From Adiantum capillus-veneris (taxonomy: Eukaryota > Streptophyta > Polypodiopsida > Polypodiales > Pteridaceae), in contig CM043946.1 in assembly GCA_014529385.2 (NCBI GenBank), positions 17,069,077 to 17,133,076 on the forward strand: a stretch of DNA of 64,000 nt, written 5' to 3'. The notes below the pieces were generated by a model. That model was not told where the DNA came from and did no database searches. It worked only from the letters and a program-made list of their open reading frames with translations. The position numbers were made by a program, and so were the translations under genes. How positions within the stretch are numbered: position 1 is the first letter of the stretch; each line of letters starts with the position of its first letter. Shown here one piece after another: positions 1-9,671 of the stretch.

Positions 1-180
1 CTTTCTCTTGATCATGGAGGCCTTCAAATTGCTTTGAATAAATGGTGGTGAACTCAAACACCAAGGTTGTTCACTCACAAACCTCAATGTAATAGTCAGC
101 ATCCATGCCTCCCTTTGGATAAGAGTGAGTAACAGGATCATCAACAATACTAATATGCATACATGGGGGACCTTTAGGCT

Positions 181-533
181 TGTTCACCAAATCTTGTATT
201 TTATACAAAACATATACTCTTTTTACAAACTCTCCCATGGTGGTCTATGGCCGATGGCCGGTAGTCAATGGTTGGTGGTGGGTTTTTGGGTACACATGGG
301 TGGCTACCTCTCATGTGAGAGGGAAGCCCATACGGGCTCCTTTTCACCTATAAAAGTAGGCCTCTTCTACACATGAAAATGAGAAGCAAAAAGTGCAAGG
401 TAGAGAATTAGGAGGGATGATCATTAATCATTTTTAAAACCTTTTGTAATCTACTTCAAGTTTGAAGTGTACATTGAGTGGATGATTTCTCATGGAAGTA
501 GCCTACACTTGGATGACCCATGTATATCTTGTT

Positions 534-611
<78 letters not shown>

Positions 612-695
612 TTAGTATCTCTTTTGTGAATGTTTTATCCATTTCCATTAAGTACACCACTCTTATTACTACTTAGTAACTCATTAATCCTAACA
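181..695 (+). mobile_element. Copia-type 5' LTR remnant (old element E)
   Basis: A TATA-like TATAAAAG lies at 349-356, a long CT microsatellite sits in the downstream half, and the segment ends in CCTAACA at 695. It is followed by AGTATCAAAG, a degenerate match to the initiator-tRNA-Met primer site, and then by a copia-like gag start. This is the order expected of a copia 5' LTR. The left edge is a guess at a TGTT; the LTR could extend to the window start. No second LTR was found. Confidence 0.4.
541..607. repeat. (CT)n microsatellite
   Basis: About 33 uninterrupted CT units inside the copia LTR remnant. It explains an apparent serine-leucine open frame, which is not a gene. Confidence 0.95.
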
Positions 696-767
696 AACAG
701 TATCAAAGTGAGGTTTATTGGTAGTTAATATATATTAAAAAAAGTATCTCTGAATTGAGTGGGATTG

Positions 768-925
768 ATGGTAGAAGAGGGTAAGTTCAAGATTGAGAAG
801 TTCAATGGCAAGAATTATTGACATTAGAAGATGTAATTACCTCTACCAAAAGGATCTCTATATGGAGGCCTTGAAAATAATCCCGTAACAATGGCTGTTG
901 AATCTTGGAACATCCATTAGGAAGG
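768..925 (+). pseudogene. Copia gag N-terminal fragment
   Basis: From the ATG at 768 the frame reads MVEEGKFKIEKFNGKNY and then meets stops, followed in other frames by a K-D-L-Y stretch and an E-S-W-N stretch. Copia Gag proteins typically begin with a K-F-x-G-x-N-Y motif followed by a W-rich segment, so this is a decayed Gag start just behind the LTR and primer site. Similarity stops near 925. No protease, integrase or RT of this element is visible downstream, so the copy is truncated. Confidence 0.45.
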
Positions 926-2140
926 GAATGGGGTCTAAAGGGGCCTCTTTCTTTACCATGGGATGAAAAAAGAGATTATGGAAGGGGAAAATGGGTGGAT
1001 GCCATGTGGATTGAAATGGTGGGTATGACAGGGCCTAAAAGTAAGTGGTTAAACTTATACTCTTTAATAAAATATAAAGAGAAAATCTCTTATAAATTCA
1101 AAAAACTAAACTTTTCTCTAAATAGTTCAGTAAAAACCAATCCTTTCTCTCTTTAATGGCTGCCAGTTTCTCTCCCCTCTCTCCTAAAAGGCGGTCCCTC
1201 CAAAACGCGTTGATCATTCCCTCCCTCTCTCTCTACTGTACCATCTCTCACTTCTCTTCACTTTACCTTGCAATTTTCTTCTCTTTCCTTCCTTTCAATT
1301 TTCCCTCCCAAAAGCTCTGCAACATAAGTTTGAACCTCTTTTCCCTCCTCAAGCTTACTGCATTCTTGAGGGTTGCATTCTCCTCAAACTGAAGTTCTCC
1401 ATTTCTCCATGGGCCTCACTAAACACCTCTACCTAAAGCTGAAGATCTACAGCATATCCTTTTGTTAGATCATCCCTCTTTCTTTCCTCGACGGGTTTCC
1501 TGCTCCTTCATTAAGCTCTTTAGGGAGGATCTACTTCCCTCTCAAGCTTTGCAACATTATCTTCCCCATTAAGCCAACAAGCAGGTGGAGTAGTAGCAGT
1601 AAGTGGCATCCTTCACCTTTGTGTACCATTAAGAATCTTGCTCTTTCTACAGTTGAGAACATGTATGTGCAATGTTTAATCATAAGTGTTTGTCTGCAGG
1701 TTGTGCTACTATTCCCCATGGCATCATTAGGTACTCAGCAACCTAGGAGTGTCATTGACTCCACTTCATGCAGCAATGTACAAGATGACAATGGATATTG
1801 GGTGACGATGGAGTTCAAACAAATGATGTGGGTCACAATGCAACCTAGCTCAAGAGGTGCACACAAGGTCTCAAGGAGACACATGGCTTCTTGAACACAT
1901 CATTGGAAGGGAAGAATCATGGAGTTCAAGCAAACACAAGACGGCAAGAGGCTTGCAAAGGTGCAGCATGTGTATGTTGCTTCACAACTGAAGCTAGAGA
2001 CAGCAGTGGCTCCATCGAGGTTTCTTGCAAACTGTAATTTTACTCCTCTTTCAAGTTATTTGGTGGTTTATATAGTATTTTTTCCTTGTAAATTGCTTTT
2101 GATGACTATAAGATTTCCATTGCTTGTTCATGTTTGCAGA
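926..2140. other. No supported gene; CT-rich non-coding sequence
   Basis: Short open frames only. Positions 1150-1400 are pyrimidine-rich. Two short near-copies of ATGGAGTTCAARCAAA occur at 1808 and 1919, which may mark a small duplication or decayed exons of the coding-like fragment that follows. I see no retroelement motif here. Confidence 0.5.
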
Positions 2141-2507
2141 TGTTTTTCCATCCGATTTTGTAGAGAGGGAGCCATTAGAGTCCTTCATAGGAACTTTTGA
2201 GGCCATCCACACTGAGCTTGGCAAGTTTCTTTATGCTGGTTGTCCATCCTCTGAGCTTGTCTCACGTGACATTTTGTAGAATCATACTTATGTCACACCT
2301 AGGAGAAATGGGTATGGTAATCTTTCTCCCGTTCACTCGCCAACCTTGGAGAGATTGGAATGGCCTAACCCAGACAGTGCCTTGATCGCAGCAACCAAAA
2401 GGAGAATCGAGGCAAATGTGCAAGCAGCAATCAAGTGCACCTATGGTTCCCACAAAGCAACGATAACATGGTTTATGTCTCTTCATGTGTTTGTGTTTAT
2501 ATTTTGA
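2141..2507 (+). pseudogene. Unrecognised coding-like segment with one internal stop
   Basis: After a possible splice acceptor (TTTGCAG ending at about 2140), one frame stays open for roughly 120 codons with only one TAG, near 2276. Its composition is protein-like, with an acidic stretch (S-D-F-V-E-R-E-P-L-E-S-F), then F-E-A-I-H-T-E-L-G-K-F-L and, after the stop, L-E-W-P-N-P-D-S-A-L-I-A-A-T-K-R-R-I-E-A-N. I do not recognise the family. The next fragment (2559-2888) may belong to the same decayed or multi-exon gene, because a second open stretch starts just after a possible acceptor at about 2513. The reading is inferred from frame openness and composition only. Confidence 0.3.
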
Positions 2508-2558
2508 CTTCAGAGTGTTCACAGAATACCAACAATGTGGACTTGAAAAGGGGGAAGT

Positions 2559-2888
2559 GTGATCAACGGATTACTTTCAATTGGATGGAAGACTAAGGTG
2601 GTCAACCATCAGGGAGATAGAATCAAGTGCTATGTAGTTGCTGACAATGTAGTGTTCAGATACCATATTGCGAAGCAAAGCTTGTTGATGGTCTTTCCCT
2701 ATAGAAGATGGAAGATGACGATGGGAGAATGGGAGGCACTAGACTCTAATGTTGCTGCTAGAGAATCAGTTGACCTGCAAATACGCCTCCTCGATGATGG
2801 AGTGCACCACATTATAGTGAATAATGATTGGCACCTCAGTAAACTTTGTGAGTATCTTAACCTCACATATACCCTACACAAGAAATAA
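2559..2888 (+). pseudogene. Unrecognised coding-like fragment, 109 codons
   Basis: The open frame starts at an ATG and ends at TAA. Its N-terminal residues overlap another open frame that enters from about 2513 and ends at GAC-TAA near 2595. A one-base frameshift there would join the two, so the ATG is probably not a true start. The protein has alternating hydrophobic and charged strands (I-K-C-Y-V-V-A-D-N-V-V-F-R-Y-H-I) and R-L-L-D-D-G-V-H-H-I-I-V. No signal peptide, membrane segment or known motif is visible. About 150 bp of AT-rich, 3'-UTR-like sequence follows. Product unknown. Confidence 0.3.
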
Positions 2889-3317
2889 CTCTTTGTAATC
2901 AATGAAAAGGTTGTTCGCTCCAGAAAAGAGAAGAGCTTTCTGTGTGAGAACGTTCTGTTTTCATGATGTTCTTTTGTAAAAGCTTGTAACTGACAGGGAT
3001 TTTGTTCCCATTAATACATACGGTGTTTTGAATCTCGTTTTTGCACATACTTGTTTATTCTCAACTTGTTCAAGTTTTCGATTGAAATGTGTAATTTGAT
3101 GTGAAGCACAAATGTTTTCAATGTTGTTGTCTTTCAATGCTTTGTCGTGTGATTTTGTTTAAAATTATAGTTTTAAGTTATTTTGACATTAATTTTAAGT
3201 GCTTTTTAAAAAGTTACTTTGGGTATGTAACTGACTTTCTAGGTTTTAAACTTCATTTCTCACATTCACAAAACTCTAGCTCTAAGGTCTCTTTGCTTCT
3301 TCTTCGCCAACGAACCC

Positions 3318-3774
3318 ATGGCAACGTCTACAGATGCACTTCTCACACAATTAGAAAAGGTAGGACTTGCAAATCAAGCACATGAACTATTCAGTGTGTT
3401 CGGGGACAATCAACATGCAGGTCACTGCCAACCTTCATGCAGAGGCATTCAAAAGCTATCTTGGCTACATGGCGCAGCACATGGAAGAATATGCCATAAT
3501 CTTTGAGGGATCCGACACGGCGTGGTTGCCAGTGGATTTCCTCAAGCATCTCTATGCCGCCAACAAAGACTTTCACTTTTGCTTGTTGAGGTGTATCAAA
3601 GGCCTCACAGAATGGGGCTACAGGACAGAGGATGAGGATGATCTCATAGATTTGGGCATGGGGTGCATAGGCATCCAATTCATTTCTTGGGACATGGTTC
3701 TGATCTTACTTGTGCTTGAGGGCATGGATAAGGGAAAATCAAAGGAAAAGGTCAACCAAAGACCATGTGGGTAG
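3318..3774 (+). pseudogene. Unrecognised coding-like region in two frames
   Basis: An ATG at 3318 opens with MATSTDALLTQLEKVGLANQ, preceded by C-rich leader-like sequence. About 25-35 codons in, the protein-like signal moves to the next frame, which runs to about 3774 with helical sequence (A-N-L-H-A-E-A-F-K-S-Y-L, F-L-K-H-L-Y-A-A-N-K-D-F-H-F-C-L-L-R-C-I-K-G-L). Either a frameshift or a missed intron separates the two parts. No family recognised. It lies near the other coding-like fragments at 2141-2888 and might be part of the same locus. Confidence 0.3.
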
Positions 3775-4192
3775 GGAGGACTTCTTGGGTGGACATGCAA
3801 CCTACTATCAATTTCTGGGCCTTAGTAAGTTGGCCTCGTTAAATTCAAATGGGTCACTTGCATGTGAATGCCAAGCTCCAAACAAAGAGCTATGGTGATT
3901 CTGCAGACAACACAAAGCACGAAAGAGAGAGGGTGAGCATTAGGTTGCTCGTTTGGCCATCCATCAATTAAAAAAAATTGCTCTTCAAGGCTTCATGCAT
4001 GCAACAAGGGCATAGGTGCATTAGTTTGGAGAGGTTGACCTTCAACCCCTTCCCCCCGCAAGCGACCTTTCCCACTTCTCTCCACATCCTCGTTTGTGTA
4101 CCCAAGGGGCCATGCCAATGCCACCTTGATTCCATCCCTTGCAGGACAGCTTCCAAGCTTGTCATGAAGGATAGAAAGAAACAGAGGGACCT

Positions 4193-4212
4193 GGGGGGGG
4201 GGGGGGGGGGGG

Positions 4213-4251
<39 letters not shown>
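4193..4251. repeat. G23 homopolymer joined to (AG)n
   Basis: A run of 23 G (4193-4215) passes directly into about 17 AG units. On the other strand this is a CT tract followed by 23 C. Open frames across it (proline, glycine and RERE repeats) are not genes. Confidence 0.95.
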
Positions 4252-4254
<3 letters not shown>

Positions 4255-5749
4255 TAAAACATGCAAAGCCATGCATCTTTCCATGCAATGCCTACCCCCT
4301 CCTCCATAGCTCTCCCCTCCCCCAAGCTCGGATACCAGTGTAAAGACTTGGGACTAGAGCATGCACCTCTCCACCCAACCATGCCTTATATAGGCCATGC
4401 CTTGCTAATAATAGGGCCCCCTTGAACGTTGTCGTGCTGTGACACGTACATAGTGGGAACACATGCTACAAGATCTATCTTGTAAATTTTTAGATACATA
4501 ATAATATTTCCTATAATGTACATATGCATATGTAAGTAGAACAATAAGCTTTCTATCTCATCCTATTATTTATCTCAAGGGTAACGTATTCTTACTTTAC
4601 CATCAAAAAGTACTATGGGAAAAGCGTCAATAGATCCGCCTCTTTAACTTGGGGCAAAAAGCATTGATTCTTTCTTTCTACCATCTCATCTCACACCCTA
4701 TCTAGATCTTATATCTAGGGTAATTTCCAATCTATATTTTTCTTATATTTCTTTTTAAATAGCTACTAGGAGGGAATCAAATCCTAGTGGTACACTAGGT
4801 GGCATGATTTCAAAGATACACTTAGTTTAATGCATTATTGTAAGCATGATTACAAACCTTTGTCAAGGAGCAATGTCATGCTTTCATATGGCATGAGGTG
4901 TCCATTGGAATCAAATAAAAGTCTAGGTGAAGGGGACCACAAGAAGAATTTTGCTGCCAAAATTGTATCCTATTTTGATGATTTTTTTACACAAGGTTCC
5001 AATCCGAATTGTAAAATGCATATAAAAAGGAAGTCGTAGGAGATATGATCAAAATATTGGACCCCATTCTGTCCACATCATGCAGGGACAGCTCATTTCC
5101 AACTTTTCCAGTTTCTGTTCACACTGGCTCTTCTCTTCTTGTGTAAACCCTTGTGGGTTCCCTTCACCTATAAAAGGGGACCTCTTCTTCCTTGAAAACC
5201 ACTCAAGCATTCAAGCCATTGATGAGAGGAATTCATGAGGGAGTGAGTAGTAATGCCAAATTGTACTTAGCCATTAACATAAGCCTAAACCTACACTTTC
5301 TCCTAGAGGAAGACTAGCCATTCTTGCATGCTATCCTTGGAAGATCAACTCTAATCAAAAAAGGTCTTGGACTTGGAGTATTAATCAAAGTTGAATTCTC
5401 CCCTCTTCTTCTCTCTCCATCAATAATGGTGCCGAAGGGTTTGTCAAGTAAGATGTGTTCTACATTGATGTTTTCTTGATTTCTTGTTGTTTTCTTTTTC
5501 ATCTCAAATCTAACATATATATATATCTAATCTCATCTCCTTAACCAAACCTATCTCTCTCACTCTTAGTAATTCATCCTCTCTACAAATTTTAGGTTCT
5601 CCTTGCTATAGATACATCTCTCCCCGCAGTATCCTTATTGCCTACGGGCAAGAATAGGGCTTGGGAGGGAAACTTTCTTCTCTTCTCTTCCCTTCTCTTC
5701 CCTTCTCTTCTCTCATATCTACATTTTGCACATACTAGAGTTATCCTAG
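4252..5749. other. No supported gene; possible old LTR promoter
   Basis: AT-rich sequence without long frames. CACCTATAAAAGGGGACCTC around 5165-5184 closely resembles the TATA region of the copia LTR remnant at 345-365 and suggests a second, more decayed LTR here. I could not find its ends. A CT-rich tract with short CTTCT repeats lies at 5670-5712. Confidence 0.35.
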
Positions 5750-5968
5750 ATGAATAATCCACATTATGATAATTTCTATCGCTTTCACTCTGTACGATCT
5801 ATTAGAATTAACGTATGGATTAGCCGTAAAATACACTTTCAACAATGTATAGTGTTTCTCTTTGGCCCTGAAAGGCTCAATGAAATACTTCTATCACCAG
5901 ATTCCATTATACTACCTCTCATAGACTATAACTTTTGTTTTGAGGTAAGCGTATTTATCTTGTTATGA
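5750..5968 (+). CDS. Small ORF, first of a homologous pair (72 codons)
   Basis: The frame starts at ATG 5750 and its TGA overlaps the ATG of the next ORF (ATGA at 5965). The C-terminal 46 residues align without gaps to those of the downstream ORF, with about 20 identities by eye, including F-Q, L-F-G, R-L-N, I-L-P and a shared hydrophobic end. DNA similarity is weaker, so the two frames look like an old duplication whose reading frame was kept. No known domain is recognised. A strong donor-like GAG-GTAAGC near the 3' end leaves open that this is an exon. Expression is unproven. Confidence 0.3.
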   Translation: MNNPHYDNFYRFHSVRSIRINVWISRKIHFQQCIVFLFGPERLNEILLSPDSIILPLIDYNFCFEVSVFILL

Positions 5969-6177
5969 ACCAAGAGGATTTGTATACACAATTAATCCCA
6001 ATCACTAGACAAAATATATATATTATGGTAAGCACAAAACTACAATTCCAAAGAACAATTCGTAGCCTATTTGGTCAATCAAGATTGAATGCCATTAACT
6101 CATCTATTAACCCTTTCATATTACCCATGATACGATATGACCATAGCCTCGATGTTTTTATCTTTGTGTTATTTTGA
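5965..6177 (+). CDS. Small ORF, second of a homologous pair (70 codons)
   Basis: The partner of the preceding ORF, overlapping it by ATGA. It has the same order of motifs (K-L-Q-F-Q, L-F-G, S-R-L-N-A-I, F-I-L-P-M-I) and the same hydrophobic C-terminus ending in F-V-L-F. A GTAAGC also occurs near its start (about 6026), as in the first copy's 3' end, so exon duplication is an alternative to two small proteins. The short hydrophobic tail is too short to call a membrane segment with confidence. Function unknown. Confidence 0.3.
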   Translation: MNQEDLYTQLIPITRQNIYIMVSTKLQFQRTIRSLFGQSRLNAINSSINPFILPMIRYDHSLDVFIFVLF

Positions 6178-6482
6178 CATTCTCTTTTGTGTTCTTTCTT
6201 TGTGTGTGTGAGTGCAAGAGAGAAAGAGTGGGTCTTCTTTGATTGCACTTCTTTCCAGACCCTAGTCTTCATGGCATCTATGGTTTAACTCCTTCATATA
6301 GTTTTTTTTGAGTTCTCTCACAAACTCTCACAGCCATAAGCCCGGTGCTTTCCTGGCAAGGCAAATTTCTCGACAATGCATGTTCATCTTGTCCCTTGGC
6401 CTGCCCGGTCTTACCCTAGGCTTGACAATGCTTCCATATACATTATAGGTGCCAGCTCACCGCATCACTCCTAGGGGGGTTT
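6178..6482. other. Non-coding stretch, nothing recognised
   Basis: Low-complexity GT-rich and pyrimidine-rich sequence between the small ORF pair and the solo LTR. No gene, hairpin or repeat that I can support. Confidence 0.5.
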
Positions 6483-6708
6483 TTTAATCATACTTATGTG
6501 GTAGTGATGTGTCGGAACACACTTAGGACCACCAGGGCATTTGTTCCCTCACTAGGAGGTTTTTTCCCATGTGCATTGTATATATGCCCATCATTCTATG
6601 GCTAAATTATATTTTCACTATGCACTAAGCAATACTCTTTGTTGTGTACCTTGAGCTTCTTCATCTTTTCCAAGCTGTGTGTGTTTCCTTGCAACCCTAA
6701 TTTCAACA
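6483..6708 (+). mobile_element. Solo copia LTR related to element D
   Basis: This segment matches, along its length and in the opposite orientation, the roughly 226-bp LTR of copia element D (29818-30043): shared GTGGTAGTGATGTG, ACACACTTAGGA, CACTAGGAGG, GCATTGTATATATGCCCATCA and the CAACA end. The sequence after 6708 is neither a primer site nor coding sequence of that element, so it is a solo LTR or a truncated copy. The left edge is approximate, and no clear target duplication was seen. Confidence 0.7.
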
Positions 6709-7854
6709 TTTATCTTTGAAACGGTTAAGGAAAATTTTTCTTGAACTTTTCAACAAGAGCAATAATTTTCACTCGAGCATTGGCTTAATGGGATTTGTGT
6801 ATACTAGCGATAAAATCTTTTTTCTTAACACAATCTGGGCTTTGGGTACCCCAGTTTGGCCTTCTTTTGGTACTTGCATTCTTACTTTATCTTGGGCTTC
6901 CCATTAAATATACCCTTCAAATGTACCCATTTGCTCTACCAATTTACCTTTGACCCTTATTTTGGATCTGGTAATGGCTAGGGTTTTCATCTCTGGTAGT
7001 TTTTCAAGAATCTCCACTATTTCACTACATTCAACACAATCACATTGAAACCGATATAGGCGTACAACACTCAACACAATCACACTCAAAAGGATGTAAG
7101 TGTTCAACACTTGTCCATTTTTTATGCTTTGTTTGGAATTTTTAACTTTAGTTTATTGTTTTTCTCCTTCAATGTCACATGGTAATTCCTCCAAAAGTAT
7201 TGTATTCAATCCTATAGGTGCTTTAAACATTCCCTCATTAGACGAACTTAACTGGTCCAAGGTGAACAATTGATATGCCTCTCTTATTCCTATGTTTCCA
7301 CCACAATTCACAAGCTAGGCCTTTCTTATGAACCATGGTCCCATAGTAAGTGCATGCTTGCAGTTGATTGGTTTGTTTGGGATATATTGGATATTTTGCC
7401 AATTAATTCATTGAAATCTCTTGCATGGACCTATATCGTTAAATCTCTTTTGAATTGATGCGTTCGAATTGATGCGGTGCTACCACATTTGCTCATGTAT
7501 CCACTTTGGTCAAGATGTATGGTAGTCTCCTTCCAATGAAATGAGGATTGTAATAACACTTATCAAAATCATACCAACTTTTTTGAGATGATTGAATGTC
7601 CTTCAACTTTTCCAAGATCATTTTGTTGATTTTTTATGTATCTTCAGAATGAAAGTTTTTGCTCTTTTCATTCCTCTTGCTTTTTTGCTTTTTCATATTC
7701 TCTTCCTTCTTATTCTTTTTTGCTTTATTTTTCTTCTTTTGAGTCCATGTACCATCCTCTTTTTTATCTTTAGTATCTAAATCTCCATCTATTTTGGTGT
7801 ACAAAGCATCGTCCTCTTTATTAAAAGATTCGTCATCATTAGATATGACCCTAA
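6709..7854. other. No supported gene; lysine-rich antisense frames only
   Basis: Short frames on both strands. A near-repeat of CAACACAATCACA occurs at 7030 and 7074. The minus strand between about 7620 and 7800 is rich in lysine and arginine codons, but the frame is broken and not assignable. This may be the decayed continuation of the minus-strand coding-like sequence split by element A. Confidence 0.4.
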
Positions 7855-8185
7855 TCCCTTGTAGAAGTAATCACCTAATTGCTCCTAGGATAATCTATAA
7901 TCTGCTTGTAATCTATTTATCCGGTTCCTGAGTTGTTGGGCAAAATCATGCATCAACAATCCCTATTATCCTTATCTTTTTCAGGACATCTTTTGATGTC
8001 TTTTCCAACTTGAATCTTGTTGTCCCTTGTATAAGTAATCACCTAATGCTCCCAAGATAATCTCTAATTTACTTGTAACATATTTATCCGGTTTTTGAAT
8101 TGTTGGCAAAATCATGCATCAACAATCCCTATTCTCTTGATCTTTTTCATGACATCTTCTGATGTCTTTTCCAACTTGAATCTTG
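7855..8185. repeat. Imperfect tandem duplication, about 166 bp x 2
   Basis: Unit 1 runs 7855-8022 and unit 2 runs 8023-8185. Both begin TCCCTTGTA, contain AAGTAATCACCTAAT and GCAAAATCATGCATCAACAATCCCTATT, and end in TTCCAACTTGAATCTTG. Element A is inserted 13 bp past the end of unit 2. Confidence 0.85.
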
Positions 8186-8193
8186 CAAAAAAC

Positions 8194-8198
8194 TTGAG
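8194..8198. repeat. Target-site duplication TTGAG of element A (left)
   Basis: TTGAG at 8194-8198 is repeated at 25053-25057, directly outside the two LTRs. Five bp is the usual gypsy target duplication. Confidence 0.9.
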
Positions 8199-8407
8199 TG
8201 TTGAGCCAGCAGGGGATCACACCCACATTTTTGCTTACACCCATCATTTTGTAACCATTGATTGTAATAAATGTCTTTTCGACATTAATTTTGATTTGAG
8301 CCATTCATTAAGTAACGGGACTCAATTGAGTTTCCAGCTTGTAATCCCGAAGTAATTTCACCTGTTGATGTAAATAATTAGAGATGTTCTCACCTCCAAG
8401 GCTGAGG

Positions 8408-8415
8408 TATATAAG
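8408..8415 (+). promoter_or_regulatory. TATA box of element A 5' LTR
   Basis: TATATAAG, 209 bp from the LTR start. The same box is at 24328-24335 in the 3' LTR and, on the minus strand, at 48834-48841 in element B. Transcription would be expected to start about 30 bp downstream. Confidence 0.65.
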
Positions 8416-8626
8416 CCAAAGTTTTGTAACCTAAAGGGAGATTCAATTATTAATCAAAGAGAGTTTTTGAGCGCCGTGACTGTGTCTGAGAGAGAGAGAG
8501 AGAGTCTTATCTTCTTGCTACGCGAGCTACGGGGCCGCCATTGGAGAAGCAACACCGCCATTGTGTTAGCAACGGTGAGAGCTACGCACAGATACCAAGA
8601 GTGCGCGCTATCGGCTTCTACGTGTG

Positions 8627-8632
8627 GTAAGT
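8627..8632 (+). promoter_or_regulatory. Candidate 5' splice site in the LTR-derived leader
   Basis: GTG-GTAAGT matches the plant donor consensus and lies downstream of the TATA box, so it would be in the transcript leader. The same site is present in the 3' LTR of A and in both LTRs of B. If used with an acceptor before ORF3 it could give a subgenomic ORF3 message. This is inference; no transcript evidence is available. Confidence 0.35.
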
Positions 8633-9132
8633 TCCTACGAGCTTCGGTGTGAGTTTTCTTCCAACTCGTGTGTCAGAATAGAGCGTGCAGCATATCTATA
8701 GAACCACAACGAGTAGAGCTACACATTAGTACCATCGGGGTCAAGTTTCGGTCACCTGTATTTTTTGGCCTGTTTTCATACGCGTTTGCCGCACGAAGTG
8801 GTTATAGGTTGATTTTGCAGTTCAAGTCTTTAGGGTGTTGTTCTTACCTAGTGTATAGACTTCCCCTTGAGTTTGAGATCGATTCAATGATTCTAGATCC
8901 TGTTTCGTATAGCATTCGTTCGTAGTACGGATTTCAATCACTTGCGTATTTTAGAACTTAGATTTGATTTCCTTAGTAGTGATTGTCATTAGAAGGTCGA
9001 GTAGGTGATTTGACACCCACCTAGTTGTTTCCATGCGCCTGCGGGTCAAGCTCCGTCCTCGTCTGACAAATTCTGTTGTTGGTTGAGTTCTCGCTATTTA
9101 GCTTCCGCTAGCGGCGTAACCGCCTTAACATT

Positions 9133-9150
9133 TGGCGCCGTTGCCAGGGA
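9133..9150 (+). other. Primer-binding site, tRNA-Asp type
   Basis: TGGCGCCGTTGCCAGGGA, two bases after the LTR, is complementary to the 3' end of plant tRNA-Asp (TGGCGCCGTTGCCGGGGA expected) with one mismatch. This primer is typical of Athila-type gypsy elements. Confidence 0.85.
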
Positions 9151-9671
9151 CGAGAGCCCTAAGTAGGTGACCTTAGACTAATCCTACGAGGTGAGTCGTA
9201 TAAACTACTTTGTATACTTTAGTTAGAAAAGATCTAGGAGTGGTGGACTCCGAAGGTCTCGAGAGATACTAGGAAGTGGGGTATTCTTGGGTCTTCCGTG
9301 TTGACAGTATTTTTAGTTTAGTTTAGATTAGATTGTTTTTGATGGTGTTTAAGTGGTTGTTGACATAAAAAGCATTTGCTACTCCTTGTGTGGTAGTAAA
9401 TCTCTTTATATTTTCAATTGCAAAAAATCCATTTTATGATTAGAAGTAGCTTAGGTAGGGCCTGATTTGATCCTGATCTAGAGCTATCAATTGGTGTTCT
9501 ATTTGCTTGATGTGTTTGATTGCATGTTAGATCACTGAAAAAGCCGCTTTGGTAGTGAAATATGCAATAAACAAAGTTCAGAAAAATTTTCTGTGTAACT
9601 GATTGTTGTTGAGCACTTAAAAGAGCTATTGGAAGAGTTCTGTGCTGAAAAACTGGAAATCTGCAACTTTA

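Larger units (their letters stand above)
8199..9130 (+). mobile_element. Element A 5' LTR
   Basis: Begins TGTTGAGCC and ends CCTTAACA. It holds a TATA box about 210 bp in, a short GA microsatellite at about 8487-8503, a donor-like GTAAGT, and CATACGCGT (8777-8785), a half-copy of the core of the leader palindrome. An 85-codon open frame (8668-8925) recurs in all four A/B LTRs but is explained by LTR similarity. Confidence 0.95.

Noticed and set aside
3968-4382. Open frames with serine-leucine, proline or RERE repeats at microsatellites (also 467-676, 30325-30569 and 49466-49855)
   Set aside because: They are translations of CT/GA or G tracts, open on several frames because of the simple repeat.
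8668-8925. An 85-codon open frame present in all four A/B LTRs (also 24590-24847, 30727-30984 and 48312-48569)
   Set aside because: The LTRs are nearly identical in sequence, so an open frame shared by all is expected without selection. No homologous frame is seen in the diverged LTR of C.
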